Under the pieces are notes generated by a model that worked only from the letters and a program-made list of their open reading frames with translations, searched no databases and was not told the origin of the DNA. A program made the translations under genes and the position numbers. From SAR202 cluster bacterium (GTDB lineage Bacteria; Chloroflexota; Dehalococcoidia; UBA3495): a stretch of DNA of 7,722 nt. Shown here piece by piece: positions 1 through 5,451 of the stretch; within the stretch, counting starts at the first letter, position 1, and each line of letters starts with the position of its first letter. The DNA lies in contig VFHG01000056.1 of the NCBI GenBank assembly GCA_009392075.1, positions 1 to 7,722 on the forward strand, in the 5' to 3' direction.

Positions 1-232
1 GGATCTCACGCATCTCTACGTGGTTGTCACGGATGCCGTTGGCCCAGTCACGGGAAGCTCTCTCTGTGATGTTCATGGTTTCCAGAGGATACTCACGTGC
101 GTACCAGTCAACTTCGCGGTGCTCCAAGGGGATGCCAGCAACCGTCTCCAATTCCTCAGGAATCGTAATGGTTACAGAGTCATCGCCCTGGTATTTGCCA
201 GGCCTAACGACCTCATGGCCAATCTTTAACAT
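1..232 (-). CDS. Unrecognised protein, N-terminal part (runs off left edge)
   Basis: An open frame of 77 complete codons runs leftwards from ATG at 232 to the window edge without a stop. The start is well supported: GGGAGGGA at 245-238 lies five bases before the ATG, and a promoter with a perfect TTGACA lies further upstream. The protein begins MLKIGHEVVRPGKYQGDDSV, followed by TITIPEELETVAGIPLEHRE, and shows no signal peptide or membrane segment. The visible part is polar, with many acidic residues and tryptophans in its second half, which suggests a soluble cytoplasmic protein. I do not recognise the family and assign no function. It lies downstream of the TPP enzyme gene on the same strand, but the separate promoter argues against a simple operon. 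Confidence 0.7.
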   Translation of the reverse strand, partial: MLKIGHEVVRPGKYQGDDSVTITIPEELETVAGIPLEHREVDWYAREYPLETMNITERASRDWANGIRDNHVEMREI

Positions 233-237
233 GCCTG

Positions 238-245
238 TCCCTCCC
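238..245 (-). promoter_or_regulatory. Shine-Dalgarno site of the left-edge gene
   Basis: On the minus strand GGGAGGGA precedes the ATG at 232-230 by five bases. It fixes the start of the partial left-edge gene, which otherwise has no homology support. Confidence 0.7.
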
Positions 246-287
246 AAATATATGTATCCCTGGGCTCGGGTTTTAGCCTTAATCCAC

Positions 288-316
288 ACATTAGCGGCGG
301 TCTAATTATTTGTCAA
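288..316 (-). promoter_or_regulatory. Sigma-70-type promoter for the left-edge gene
   Basis: On the minus strand a perfect -35 box TTGACA (316-311) is followed by a 17-base spacer and TAATGT (293-288). The -10 hexamer matches TATAAT at only three positions, but these include the important first, second and last bases. Transcription would start near 281, giving a leader of about 50 bases that contains the Shine-Dalgarno site at 245-238. Confidence 0.6.
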
Positions 317-406
317 CCCTATTTCCTAGGCAATACAGTATTCGAATCTTGAATAGCTTGCAAATTACTTTTTGATATTAACAGGTATCGTAAAATTTTT
401 AACGGT

Positions 407-430
407 GATTGCTTATATTTTATAGCAATC
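407..430. repeat. Inverted repeat downstream of the TPP gene
   Basis: GATTGCT (407-413) and AGCAATC (424-430) form a perfect 7-bp stem. It can be extended by three A-T pairs around a bulged T, leaving a tiny T-rich loop. It lies 26 bases beyond the stop of the minus-strand TPP gene, so it could help end that transcript. The stem is AT-rich and no T-run follows it on the minus strand, so it is not a canonical intrinsic terminator. Confidence 0.4.
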
Positions 431-455
431 TCTACGAATATCGGCGATATCGGCC

Positions 456-2132
456 TTAGCCGCCCGTCCGGCGGGCGATCATTGCGTCGGCCAATGGGCT
501 GGCCCCAGATCGAATTGCCACATCAACTAGGGAAGGACGACCCGATGCGAGGGCTCTTCCCACCGCCGGACCAACTTCCGAGGGTTTGTCCACATGCTCC
601 GTGTAACCGCCGATGGCCTCAACCACTTTGTCGTAGCGTATCGGCCGCAGGTCTGTCCCTACCGCCCGGTTGTAGTAGGCCACCTGGAAGGTCTTATCGA
701 TGCCCCAGGTATGGTCGTTGCCCAAGACGGTGGTGATGTTGATGTTGTGCCGGATGCAGGTGTCGTATTCCATAGAATAGAAACCGAAGGCCCCGTCTCC
801 GGAGAATGCAACAACCTTGCTCTCGGGGTAGGCCAACTTGGCTGCCATGGCGTAGGGCACGGCTGCGCCCAGATGGCTCAATGGCCCCAACCTCTGGAAC
901 CGGCCCGGCTTGCGGGCCTTCAAGAACGACCGGCCCCACTGCACGTAGTCGCCGCCGTCCATCACCAAGACCGTGTCCTCATCTATGTGCTGCTCTAGGT
1001 TGGTATAGACATCCAAAGGATGCATCGGGTCTTGGCCGTCGGCCTTGGCCCGTAGTTCGGCGTCCCAGGCGGCCGCGTCTTTATTGAGTTGTTCGACCCA
1101 GGCGGCGATGTTTTCCTTGGGCCTGCCGTCGGCTTTGCAGGCCGCGGTTATCTGTTCAACCACCGCGCCCAAGTCTCCCTCTATCCCCACGGCCACGCCT
1201 CGGTTGCGGCCGATCTCCGCGGCAGAAGGGTCTGCCTGAATGACCTTGGCCGAGTCGGAAAAGATGCCGCCGTAACGGTACCGGTGGTCCAACCGTTTGC
1301 CCAGTAACAGGACAACGTCGGCTTCCCGGAAGCGGCGGGCCGTCGGATTCAACGCGCCGTCGGCGTATCCGAAGCAGAGGGGATGCTCGTCATCCAACAG
1401 GCCCCGCGCTTGCTCAACGGTGAATACTGGGATGCCCGTCGATTCGGCCAGTTCTTGGAGCTGGGCCGGGTCCACGGAGTAACGGGCCGGGTTTCCGGCG
1501 ATGATCACCGGTTTCTTGGCGCCCTTCAATAAAGAAGCCGCCTGTTCGATAAGTGTTGGGTCTCCCTGCGGGCGGCCTGTTGGACGGTATTCCTGGGGCA
1601 TGTACTGGGGCAGTTCGTCCTCTGAGATCTCCGCCTCCTGGATGTCGATGGGCAATGTCAGGTGCACCGGGCCGGGCCGTCCGGAAGTTGCCGTCCGGAA
1701 GGCAGTGGCCACGAACTCAGGGATCCGGGTCTTGTCGTGGATCATCCATGATCCCTTGGTTACGGGCGTGGTCATGCCGATCTGGTCGATCTCCTGAAAG
1801 GCCGACATTCCGTGCTGGGGCAGTTCCGCCGCTCCGGCGATGAATATGACCGGGCTTTCGGATGTGTAGATCGCTGGTAGGGCCGAGATGGCGTTGGAAA
1901 ATCCTGGGCCTCCGGTGAAGATGCCCGCTGCCGGCCGGCCGGTGATCCTGGCGTAGCCGTCGGCCATGTGCAGGGCCGCGCCTTCATGGCGTGCGTCGAT
2001 GAACTGGATGCCCTCGTCTTCCGCGGCGTCCACCAAGGGGAGGATGGTGTCGCCGACGATGGTGAACACCTTCTCGATGCCCTCCATCTTTAAGCACCTG
2101 ATGAAGAGATGGGCTCCGGTCAGCTTTGCCAT
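456..2132 (-). CDS. TPP-dependent enzyme, acetolactate synthase / oxalyl-CoA decarboxylase superfamily
   Basis: A 558-residue protein with the three-domain order of this superfamily. The N-terminal TPP (PYR) domain carries the conserved Glu in RHEGAALHMADGYAR (Glu50), which in the family activates the cofactor ring. A central domain covers about residues 188-340. The C-terminal PP domain has GDG (445-447) followed by VLGNDHTWG, the Mg-diphosphate site, with Asp473 where acetolactate synthases usually have the second Asn of NN. I chose the ATG at 2132 over a TTG two codons upstream because AGGAG (2143-2139) lies six bases before the ATG and directly touches the TTG. No acetolactate synthase small subunit, formyl-CoA transferase or other pathway gene is adjacent, so the substrate cannot be told. 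A 2-oxoacid or acyl-CoA carboligase or decarboxylase is likely. The family call is firm; the reaction is open. Confidence 0.92.
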   Translation of the reverse strand: MAKLTGAHLFIRCLKMEGIEKVFTIVGDTILPLVDAAEDEGIQFIDARHEGAALHMADGYARITGRPAAGIFTGGPGFSNAISALPAIYTSESPVIFIAGAAELPQHGMSAFQEIDQIGMTTPVTKGSWMIHDKTRIPEFVATAFRTATSGRPGPVHLTLPIDIQEAEISEDELPQYMPQEYRPTGRPQGDPTLIEQAASLLKGAKKPVIIAGNPARYSVDPAQLQELAESTGIPVFTVEQARGLLDDEHPLCFGYADGALNPTARRFREADVVLLLGKRLDHRYRYGGIFSDSAKVIQADPSAAEIGRNRGVAVGIEGDLGAVVEQITAACKADGRPKENIAAWVEQLNKDAAAWDAELRAKADGQDPMHPLDVYTNLEQHIDEDTVLVMDGGDYVQWGRSFLKARKPGRFQRLGPLSHLGAAVPYAMAAKLAYPESKVVAFSGDGAFGFYSMEYDTCIRHNINITTVLGNDHTWGIDKTFQVAYYNRAVGTDLRPIRYDKVVEAIGGYTEHVDKPSEVGPAVGRALASGRPSLVDVAIRSGASPLADAMIARRTGG

Positions 2133-2138
2133 GGTCAA

Positions 2139-2143
2139 CTCCT
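2139..2143 (-). promoter_or_regulatory. Shine-Dalgarno site deciding the TPP enzyme start
   Basis: AGGAG on the minus strand lies six bases before the ATG at 2132-2130. It directly abuts the alternative TTG at 2138-2136, so it favours the shorter reading. Confidence 0.65.
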
Positions 2144-2215
2144 GAGGTTAATGGTTTCTAAATCGCCTAACGAAGCTTACTTTGGCAGTCCACGTGAGGC
2201 AAGGGGCCAGTACCA

Positions 2216-2221
2216 TATAAT
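2216..2221 (+). promoter_or_regulatory. Candidate -10 box for rsmI
   Basis: A perfect TATAAT lies 59 bases before the rsmI GTG, in the 148-base spacer shared with the divergent TPP gene. No good -35 hexamer sits 16-19 bases upstream (the sequence there is around CACGTGAG). It is therefore either an activator-dependent promoter or a chance match. I found no convincing promoter for the TPP gene on the other strand. Confidence 0.3.
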
Positions 2222-2280
2222 GAACGGCGCGGGCTAGATCGGTAAAAACAAAACGGGAAATACGGAACGGGAATCAGCAG

Positions 2281-3138
2281 GTGCCAACCTTATATATAGT
2301 AGGGACCCCCATCGGAAACCTGGAAGACCTTACTCCACGGGCGGCCCGAATCCTCTCGGAAGTCTCCCTGGTGGCGGCCGAGGACACCCGCGTCACTCGG
2401 CGGTTGTTGAGCCACCTTGGCATCCACCCACGGACCACCAGCTTTCACCAGCACAACTGGCGGAACAAGCTGGACGGTTTGCTGGCGGAGCTTGCTGAGG
2501 GCGATGTCGCGTTGGTGACCGACGCAGGAATGCCGGTGGTCAGCGATCCGGGGAACGAATTGGTGGCTGCGGCGGCCCGGGCAGGAATCAAGATTGAAGT
2601 TGTGCCTGGCCCATCGGCGGTAACTGCGGCTCTGGCTATGTCAGGATTCGCCGGTGACGCGTTTTCGTTCTTGGGGTTCCTACCCCGGCGCAGGAAGGAC
2701 CGGCAATCGGCGCTTCGGGAAGCGTCGTCGTCCGTCGTACCCTTGGTGATTTTCGAAGCGCCCCACCGTCTGCGTGCCACGCTGGCCGACATGGACACGG
2801 TCCTGGGCGGCCGGCCATTGGCCGTATGCCGTGAGTTGACCAAGCTGCATGAAGAGGTGTTTCGCGGCTCGGCATCCCAGGCGTTGGAACACTTCGACTC
2901 GCCGCGTGGGGAGGTGGTGCTGGTGGTGGAGGGCAGACCCATCGAGGCTAGCGCCAGCCCGGAAGCGGCTGCTGAGGCTGATGCTGCCACCGACACGGAA
3001 TTACGCCGGCAACTTATCGGCCTTCGGGAAGACGGGATCAGGGCCAAGGAAGCCGTCGCCATGGTCTCTGAGGCCATGGGACTACCAAAGAACCGGGTGT
3101 ATCAGGTCTGGGTGGAGTTTGGCCGGAAGCCTCGATAA
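2281..3138 (+). CDS. rsmI: 16S rRNA (cytidine1402-2'-O)-methyltransferase RsmI
   Basis: RsmI uses SAM to methylate the ribose 2'-O of C1402 in 16S rRNA, at the decoding centre of the 30S subunit. The 285-residue protein matches the family's usual length (286 in E. coli). Tetrapyrrole-methylase-fold motifs appear in order: YIVGTPIGNLEDLTPRA at the N-terminus (GTPIGN 8-13), AAEDTRVTRRLL (EDTR 34-37), LVTDAGMPVVSDPG (78-91), VPGPSA (108-113), IFEAPHRL (158-164 region) and CRELTKLHEE (183-192). An Ala/Glu-rich linker (about 221-238) leads to a C-terminal helical region with KNRVYQVWVEFGR. The GTG start is set by the family N-terminus; its ribosome site is weak (GGGA at 2269-2272). It is divergent from the TPP gene and is followed after 100 bases or more by the MFS gene. 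Identification is firm. Confidence 0.97.
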   Translation: MPTLYIVGTPIGNLEDLTPRAARILSEVSLVAAEDTRVTRRLLSHLGIHPRTTSFHQHNWRNKLDGLLAELAEGDVALVTDAGMPVVSDPGNELVAAAARAGIKIEVVPGPSAVTAALAMSGFAGDAFSFLGFLPRRRKDRQSALREASSSVVPLVIFEAPHRLRATLADMDTVLGGRPLAVCRELTKLHEEVFRGSASQALEHFDSPRGEVVLVVEGRPIEASASPEAAAEADAATDTELRRQLIGLREDGIRAKEAVAMVSEAMGLPKNRVYQVWVEFGRKPR

Positions 3139-3159
3139 GGCGATTTCATAAATATTACA

Positions 3160-3190
3160 TTGACTTAATTATGCGACCCTATGATATGCT
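3160..3190 (+). promoter_or_regulatory. Possible promoter for the MFS transporter gene
   Basis: TTGACT (3160-3165) is followed by TATGAT (3180-3185, spacer 14) and TATGCT (3185-3190, spacer 19). Neither spacing is ideal. A start of transcription near 3192-3197 would place the 3191-3228 hairpin at the very 5' end of the MFS mRNA. Confidence 0.35.
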
Positions 3191-3228
3191 CTCCCAGGCT
3201 CGATCCTAAGAGAGATTCTGCCTGGGAG
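3191..3228 (+). promoter_or_regulatory. Perfect 9-bp hairpin before the MFS gene containing its likely Shine-Dalgarno site
   Basis: CTCCCAGGC (3191-3199) pairs exactly with GCCTGGGAG (3220-3228) around a 20-base loop. The 3' arm contains GGGAG (3224-3228), the best ribosome-binding sequence near the probable N-terminus of the transporter, and the 5' arm is its exact complement. The element could therefore mask the ribosome site. No T-run follows immediately, so it is a poor intrinsic terminator for rsmI, though that reading is not excluded. Confidence 0.5.
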
Positions 3229-3238
3229 TGCTAAAGCA

Positions 3239-3331
3239 ATTTCTTCTCCTCCTTCTTCAAACCCCCGCGGATCCGGCCGTCTGAACGGCGTTTTCTACGG
3301 CTGGTGGCTGGTAGGGATCAGCGGGTTCGTC
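3239..3331 (+). other. Probable N-terminal extension of the MFS gene with no canonical start codon
   Basis: The transporter frame stays open upstream of its first ATG (3332) back to a TGA at 3182-3184. The extension encodes a Ser/Pro-rich stretch (SSPPSSNPRGSGRLNG) followed by VFYGWWLVGISGFV. The FYGWW element is the usual beginning of the first membrane helix in this type of MFS protein. Starting at 3332 would remove half of helix 1. No ATG, GTG or TTG lies in frame here. The candidates are ATT at 3239, ten bases after GGGAG, and CTG at 3281, which has no ribosome site. Alternatively a base error hides the start. That coding extends upstream is likely; the exact start is not settled. Confidence 0.6.
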
Positions 3332-4549
3332 ATGGTGATTTCCACTGTTCCACTGTTCCATGCCATGAGCGTTTGGGCCGTTGCTTTGGAACGTCATTTC
3401 GGCTGGAATCGCACGCAATTGGGATTTGCCCTCACCTTCACCCGAGTGGAAGGTGGGCTGATGGGCCCGATTGAAGGTTACCTCACCGACAAAGTCGGCA
3501 CCCGCAGAATGGTTTTCGTAGGGCTTACTATCCTTGGTGGATCGTTCATCTTCTTCGGTCTGGTGCAGAACCTGTGGATGTTCTACCTGGCCTATATCCT
3601 GATGGCGGTTGGCCAGGGACTGGGCAGTTGGATCCCACTGATGACCATGCTCAACCGGTGGTTCCACCGGCGCCGGGCGATGGCTCTGGGCTGGTCTAAC
3701 ATGGGCAGCCGTGCGGGCGCGTTGATTCTGGTGCCCTTGATCGCTTGGTCCATTGACCCGGACCGTTTAGGTTGGCGTGAGACGGCGATTATCTTGGGAA
3801 TCATCATGATAGTGGTCGCCGGGCCGATCTCTAGATTGATCCGTAACCAACCTCAGGACTACGGATTATTGCCGGACGGCGATCAACCCGTTCCTGTCCC
3901 TGTTGCGGTGGTCGCCGGTCAGCCAGCTTCGCCACGGACCGCCGACGAGATCGACTTTACCGCCTCAGAGGCCCTGAGGACCCCGGCGTTCTGGCTGATT
4001 GCCTTTGGCCATGGTTTCACTTCAATGGTGATCTTGGCCATCATGGCCCACCTGGGGCTTCTGATGGTTGATAAAGGCTATGAGATACAGGACGCCGCTT
4101 TCGTAGTCTCTGCATACACCGCCGTAGCCATGGGGTTTCAACTCGTGGGGGGCTATGTTGGCGGCAAGATTCCCATCAGGATGGCTCTGGCCTTTTTCAC
4201 AACCCTACAGGCTTTGGGTGTGGTGGTGTTGGTCTTCGCCGACTCGCTGGCATCGTTTTATGCCTTTGCGGCGTTGTTTGGCGCTGGTTTCGGCGGGAGG
4301 AACCCTCTGACGGTGGCCATCCGCGGCGATTATTTCGGTTCGGCGTCATTCGGGAAAATACTAGGTCTTTCGACTGTCCCCATGAACCTCTTGTTGCTGA
4401 TTGCGGCGCCGCTGGTCGGCTGGATGCGTGATGTGCAAGGCACCTATACCGACGCATTTCTAGTGATGGTGGTGACCAACCTGGCCGGCGCCGTGTGTTT
4501 CATGCTGGCCAAGCGGCCCGTGAAAAAAATCGGCGCCCGTTCCGATTGA
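3332..4549 (+). CDS. MFS transporter, oxalate/formate antiporter and monocarboxylate (OxlT/MCT-like) type
   Basis: An inner-membrane carrier of 405 residues counted from the first ATG, probably about 31 longer (see the extension at 3239-3331). Hydrophobic helices are arranged as two six-helix halves around a hydrophilic loop (about 172-215). The loop between helices 2 and 3 carries MFS motif A, GYLTDKVGTRR (49-59). The end of the first half has RNQPQDYGLLPDG (171-183), a signature often seen in OxlT-like carriers, and the second half has IRGDYFGSASFGKILG, also typical of that group. A basic tail (KRPVKKIGARSD) suggests a cytoplasmic C-terminus. The substrate is probably a small organic anion, but no neighbouring gene shows which one. 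It converges on the PPIase gene with a 52-base gap. MFS membership is firm; the subfamily is moderate. Confidence 0.9.
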   Translation: MVISTVPLFHAMSVWAVALERHFGWNRTQLGFALTFTRVEGGLMGPIEGYLTDKVGTRRMVFVGLTILGGSFIFFGLVQNLWMFYLAYILMAVGQGLGSWIPLMTMLNRWFHRRRAMALGWSNMGSRAGALILVPLIAWSIDPDRLGWRETAIILGIIMIVVAGPISRLIRNQPQDYGLLPDGDQPVPVPVAVVAGQPASPRTADEIDFTASEALRTPAFWLIAFGHGFTSMVILAIMAHLGLLMVDKGYEIQDAAFVVSAYTAVAMGFQLVGGYVGGKIPIRMALAFFTTLQALGVVVLVFADSLASFYAFAALFGAGFGGRNPLTVAIRGDYFGSASFGKILGLSTVPMNLLLLIAAPLVGWMRDVQGTYTDAFLVMVVTNLAGAVCFMLAKRPVKKIGARSD

Positions 4550-4552
4550 AGC

Positions 4553-4581
4553 AGACTAGCCCCTGCCTGGGAGCTTAGTTT
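4553..4581. terminator. Weak hairpin between convergent MFS and PPIase genes
   Basis: The sequence CTAGCCCC, a short loop and GGGAGCTTAG can form an imperfect stem with two bulges, followed on the plus strand by TTT. It sits in the 52-base gap between two convergent stops, where a terminator would be expected. The stem is poor and the T-run short. Confidence 0.25.
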
Positions 4582-4601
4582 GGACGGGCGGCCAGTCGCA
4601 A

Positions 4602-5117
4602 CTATGTCGCCTGAATCTCGATGGTTTCAATGGTGACCTTGTCGGCCGGCTGGCCGGCTCCGTCCGCAGCCACCTTGGAGATCGCGTCTGCTATATCTTG
4701 GCCGCTGGTCACCGTTCCGAAGATCGTGTGCAACCCTTTCAAATGGGGAGTTGGAGCGACCGTAATGAAGAACTGGCTGCCGTTGGTGCCGGGTCCCGCA
4801 TTGGCCATGGCTAGGATGCCCTTATTGTCGAAACCCAAGTTCGGATCGAATTCATCCTGAAAATTGTAACCCGGTCCACCTCTTCCGGTGCCGGTAGGGT
4901 CTCCTCCCTGGATCATGAAATTTTGTAAAACTCGATGGAAGACCACACCGTCATAATACTTTTCATTGGATAAAAACACGAAGTTATTAACCGTTACCGG
5001 CGCTTTGGACGCGAAGAGTTCTATGACGATATCGCCGTGGTTGGTCTTTACCGTGGCCGTGTAGGTCTTGGATTCGTCGATCGTCATTGCCGGCGGCGCC
5101 GAGTATTGCTGGGCCAT
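4602..5117 (-). CDS. Peptidyl-prolyl cis-trans isomerase, cyclophilin type
   Basis: Catalyses cis-trans isomerisation of Xaa-Pro bonds during protein folding. At 171 residues it is a single cyclophilin domain preceded by about 20 extra residues (MAQQYSAPPAMTIDESKTYT). It has no signal peptide, so it acts in the cytoplasm. The active-site string is complete: FHRVLQNFMIQGGDPTGTGR gives Arg62, Phe67, Met68 and Gln70, then MANAGPGTNGSQFFIT (Gln115, Phe116, Phe117) and LKGLHTIFG with His130. Leu126 replaces the tryptophan of human cyclophilin A, as is common in bacterial forms and usually linked to weak cyclosporin binding. The ATG is supported by GGAGG six bases upstream (5128-5124) and by an extended -10 promoter. 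It is divergent from the amino acid dehydrogenase gene. I give no symbol because ppiA and ppiB cannot be separated safely. Confidence 0.96.
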   Translation of the reverse strand: MAQQYSAPPAMTIDESKTYTATVKTNHGDIVIELFASKAPVTVNNFVFLSNEKYYDGVVFHRVLQNFMIQGGDPTGTGRGGPGYNFQDEFDPNLGFDNKGILAMANAGPGTNGSQFFITVAPTPHLKGLHTIFGTVTSGQDIADAISKVAADGAGQPADKVTIETIEIQAT

Positions 5118-5168
5118 TTGGTTCCTCCGAAGGGTTTAGGTGATTATTAAGGATTTAGTCCGCGTTGG

Positions 5169-5196
5169 ATTGTAGCATCCGTGATGAGAAGGGCAA
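5169..5196 (-). promoter_or_regulatory. Extended -10 promoter for the PPIase gene
   Basis: On the minus strand TGCTACAAT combines a TACAAT -10 box (5174-5169) with the TG of an extended -10 element. TTGCCC (5196-5191) lies 16 bases further upstream as a -35 box. Transcription would begin near 5162, about 45 bases before the PPIase start codon. Confidence 0.5.
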
Positions 5197-5295
5197 CAAT
5201 CGTATCTCGGTCACTCATAGGGGTCTCGAATCTTACTTCTCCTGATTTGACCGGCCCAAACCTACCGACGGAAAGGAATAGCCGGCGCTTTGGTT

Positions 5296-5301
5296 TATAA
5301 T
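5296..5301 (+). promoter_or_regulatory. Candidate -10 box for the amino acid dehydrogenase gene
   Basis: A perfect TATAAT lies 150 bases before the TTG start. There is no clear -35 box at the expected distance, and TTGACC at 5247-5252 is too far away. If used, it gives a long untranslated leader. Confidence 0.3.
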
Positions 5302-5437
5302 TGAGTAGGTGGCTTGGACGGCCGAAATCGCTGGTCAGTAGTAGGTCTGAAATCCCCTAGACACCATCCCGCATTCCAATTACTAAAGAGACCGTTGTTG
5401 CTGGCCTAGTCTGAAGCGGCCGGTTAAGTAAGGTAGG

Positions 5438-5444
5438 AAAGGAG
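5438..5444 (+). promoter_or_regulatory. Shine-Dalgarno site supporting a TTG start
   Basis: AAAGGAG lies seven bases before the TTG at 5452. This supports the TTG as the true start over the internal ATG at codon 7. Confidence 0.7.
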
Positions 5445-5451
5445 TCCGAAG

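Larger units (their letters stand above)
5118..5451. other. 334-base divergent regulatory region
   Basis: This non-coding stretch separates the minus-strand PPIase gene from the plus-strand amino acid dehydrogenase gene. The left part holds the PPIase ribosome site (5128-5124) and promoter (5196-5169). The right part holds a TATAAT (5296-5301) and the dehydrogenase ribosome site AAAGGAG (5438-5444), which would give a leader of about 145 bases. I saw short dyads such as GTCT/AGAC around 5345-5362 but no recognisable riboswitch, tRNA or small RNA. A 38-codon ATG frame at 5184 lacks a ribosome site and is not called. Confidence 0.5.

Noticed and set aside
20..305. Plus-strand frames at the left edge
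   Set aside because: They lie opposite the minus-strand partial gene, which has a promoter and a ribosome site; the plus frames have neither.
460..477. A GC-rich CGCCCG/CGGGCG hairpin at the end of the TPP gene
   Set aside because: It lies within the last codons of the gene and is followed by no T-run on the minus strand.
2445..3077. A 210-codon minus-strand frame opposite rsmI
   Set aside because: It is a Ser/Ala/Arg-rich shadow of a clearly real gene on the other strand, as are the long frames opposite the MFS and dehydrogenase genes.
3181..3234. A 17-codon upstream frame ending five bases before the ATT candidate start of the MFS gene
   Set aside because: It would fit translational coupling, but its ATG lies inside the proposed -10 region and has no ribosome site.
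3246..3256. A strong minus-strand Shine-Dalgarno-like sequence (complement of CTCCTCCTTC)
   Set aside because: The only start codon at a suitable distance (TTG) is followed by a stop two codons later, so it serves no gene.
456..4549. An oxalate degradation cluster (oxalyl-CoA decarboxylase plus oxalate/formate antiporter)
   Set aside because: The TPP enzyme and the MFS carrier are only superfamily-level relatives of those proteins, are on opposite strands with rsmI between them, and no formyl-CoA transferase is present.
5184..5300. A 38-codon ATG frame in the divergent spacer
   Set aside because: No ribosome site precedes it, it overlaps the candidate TATAAT, and its composition is unlike the real genes.
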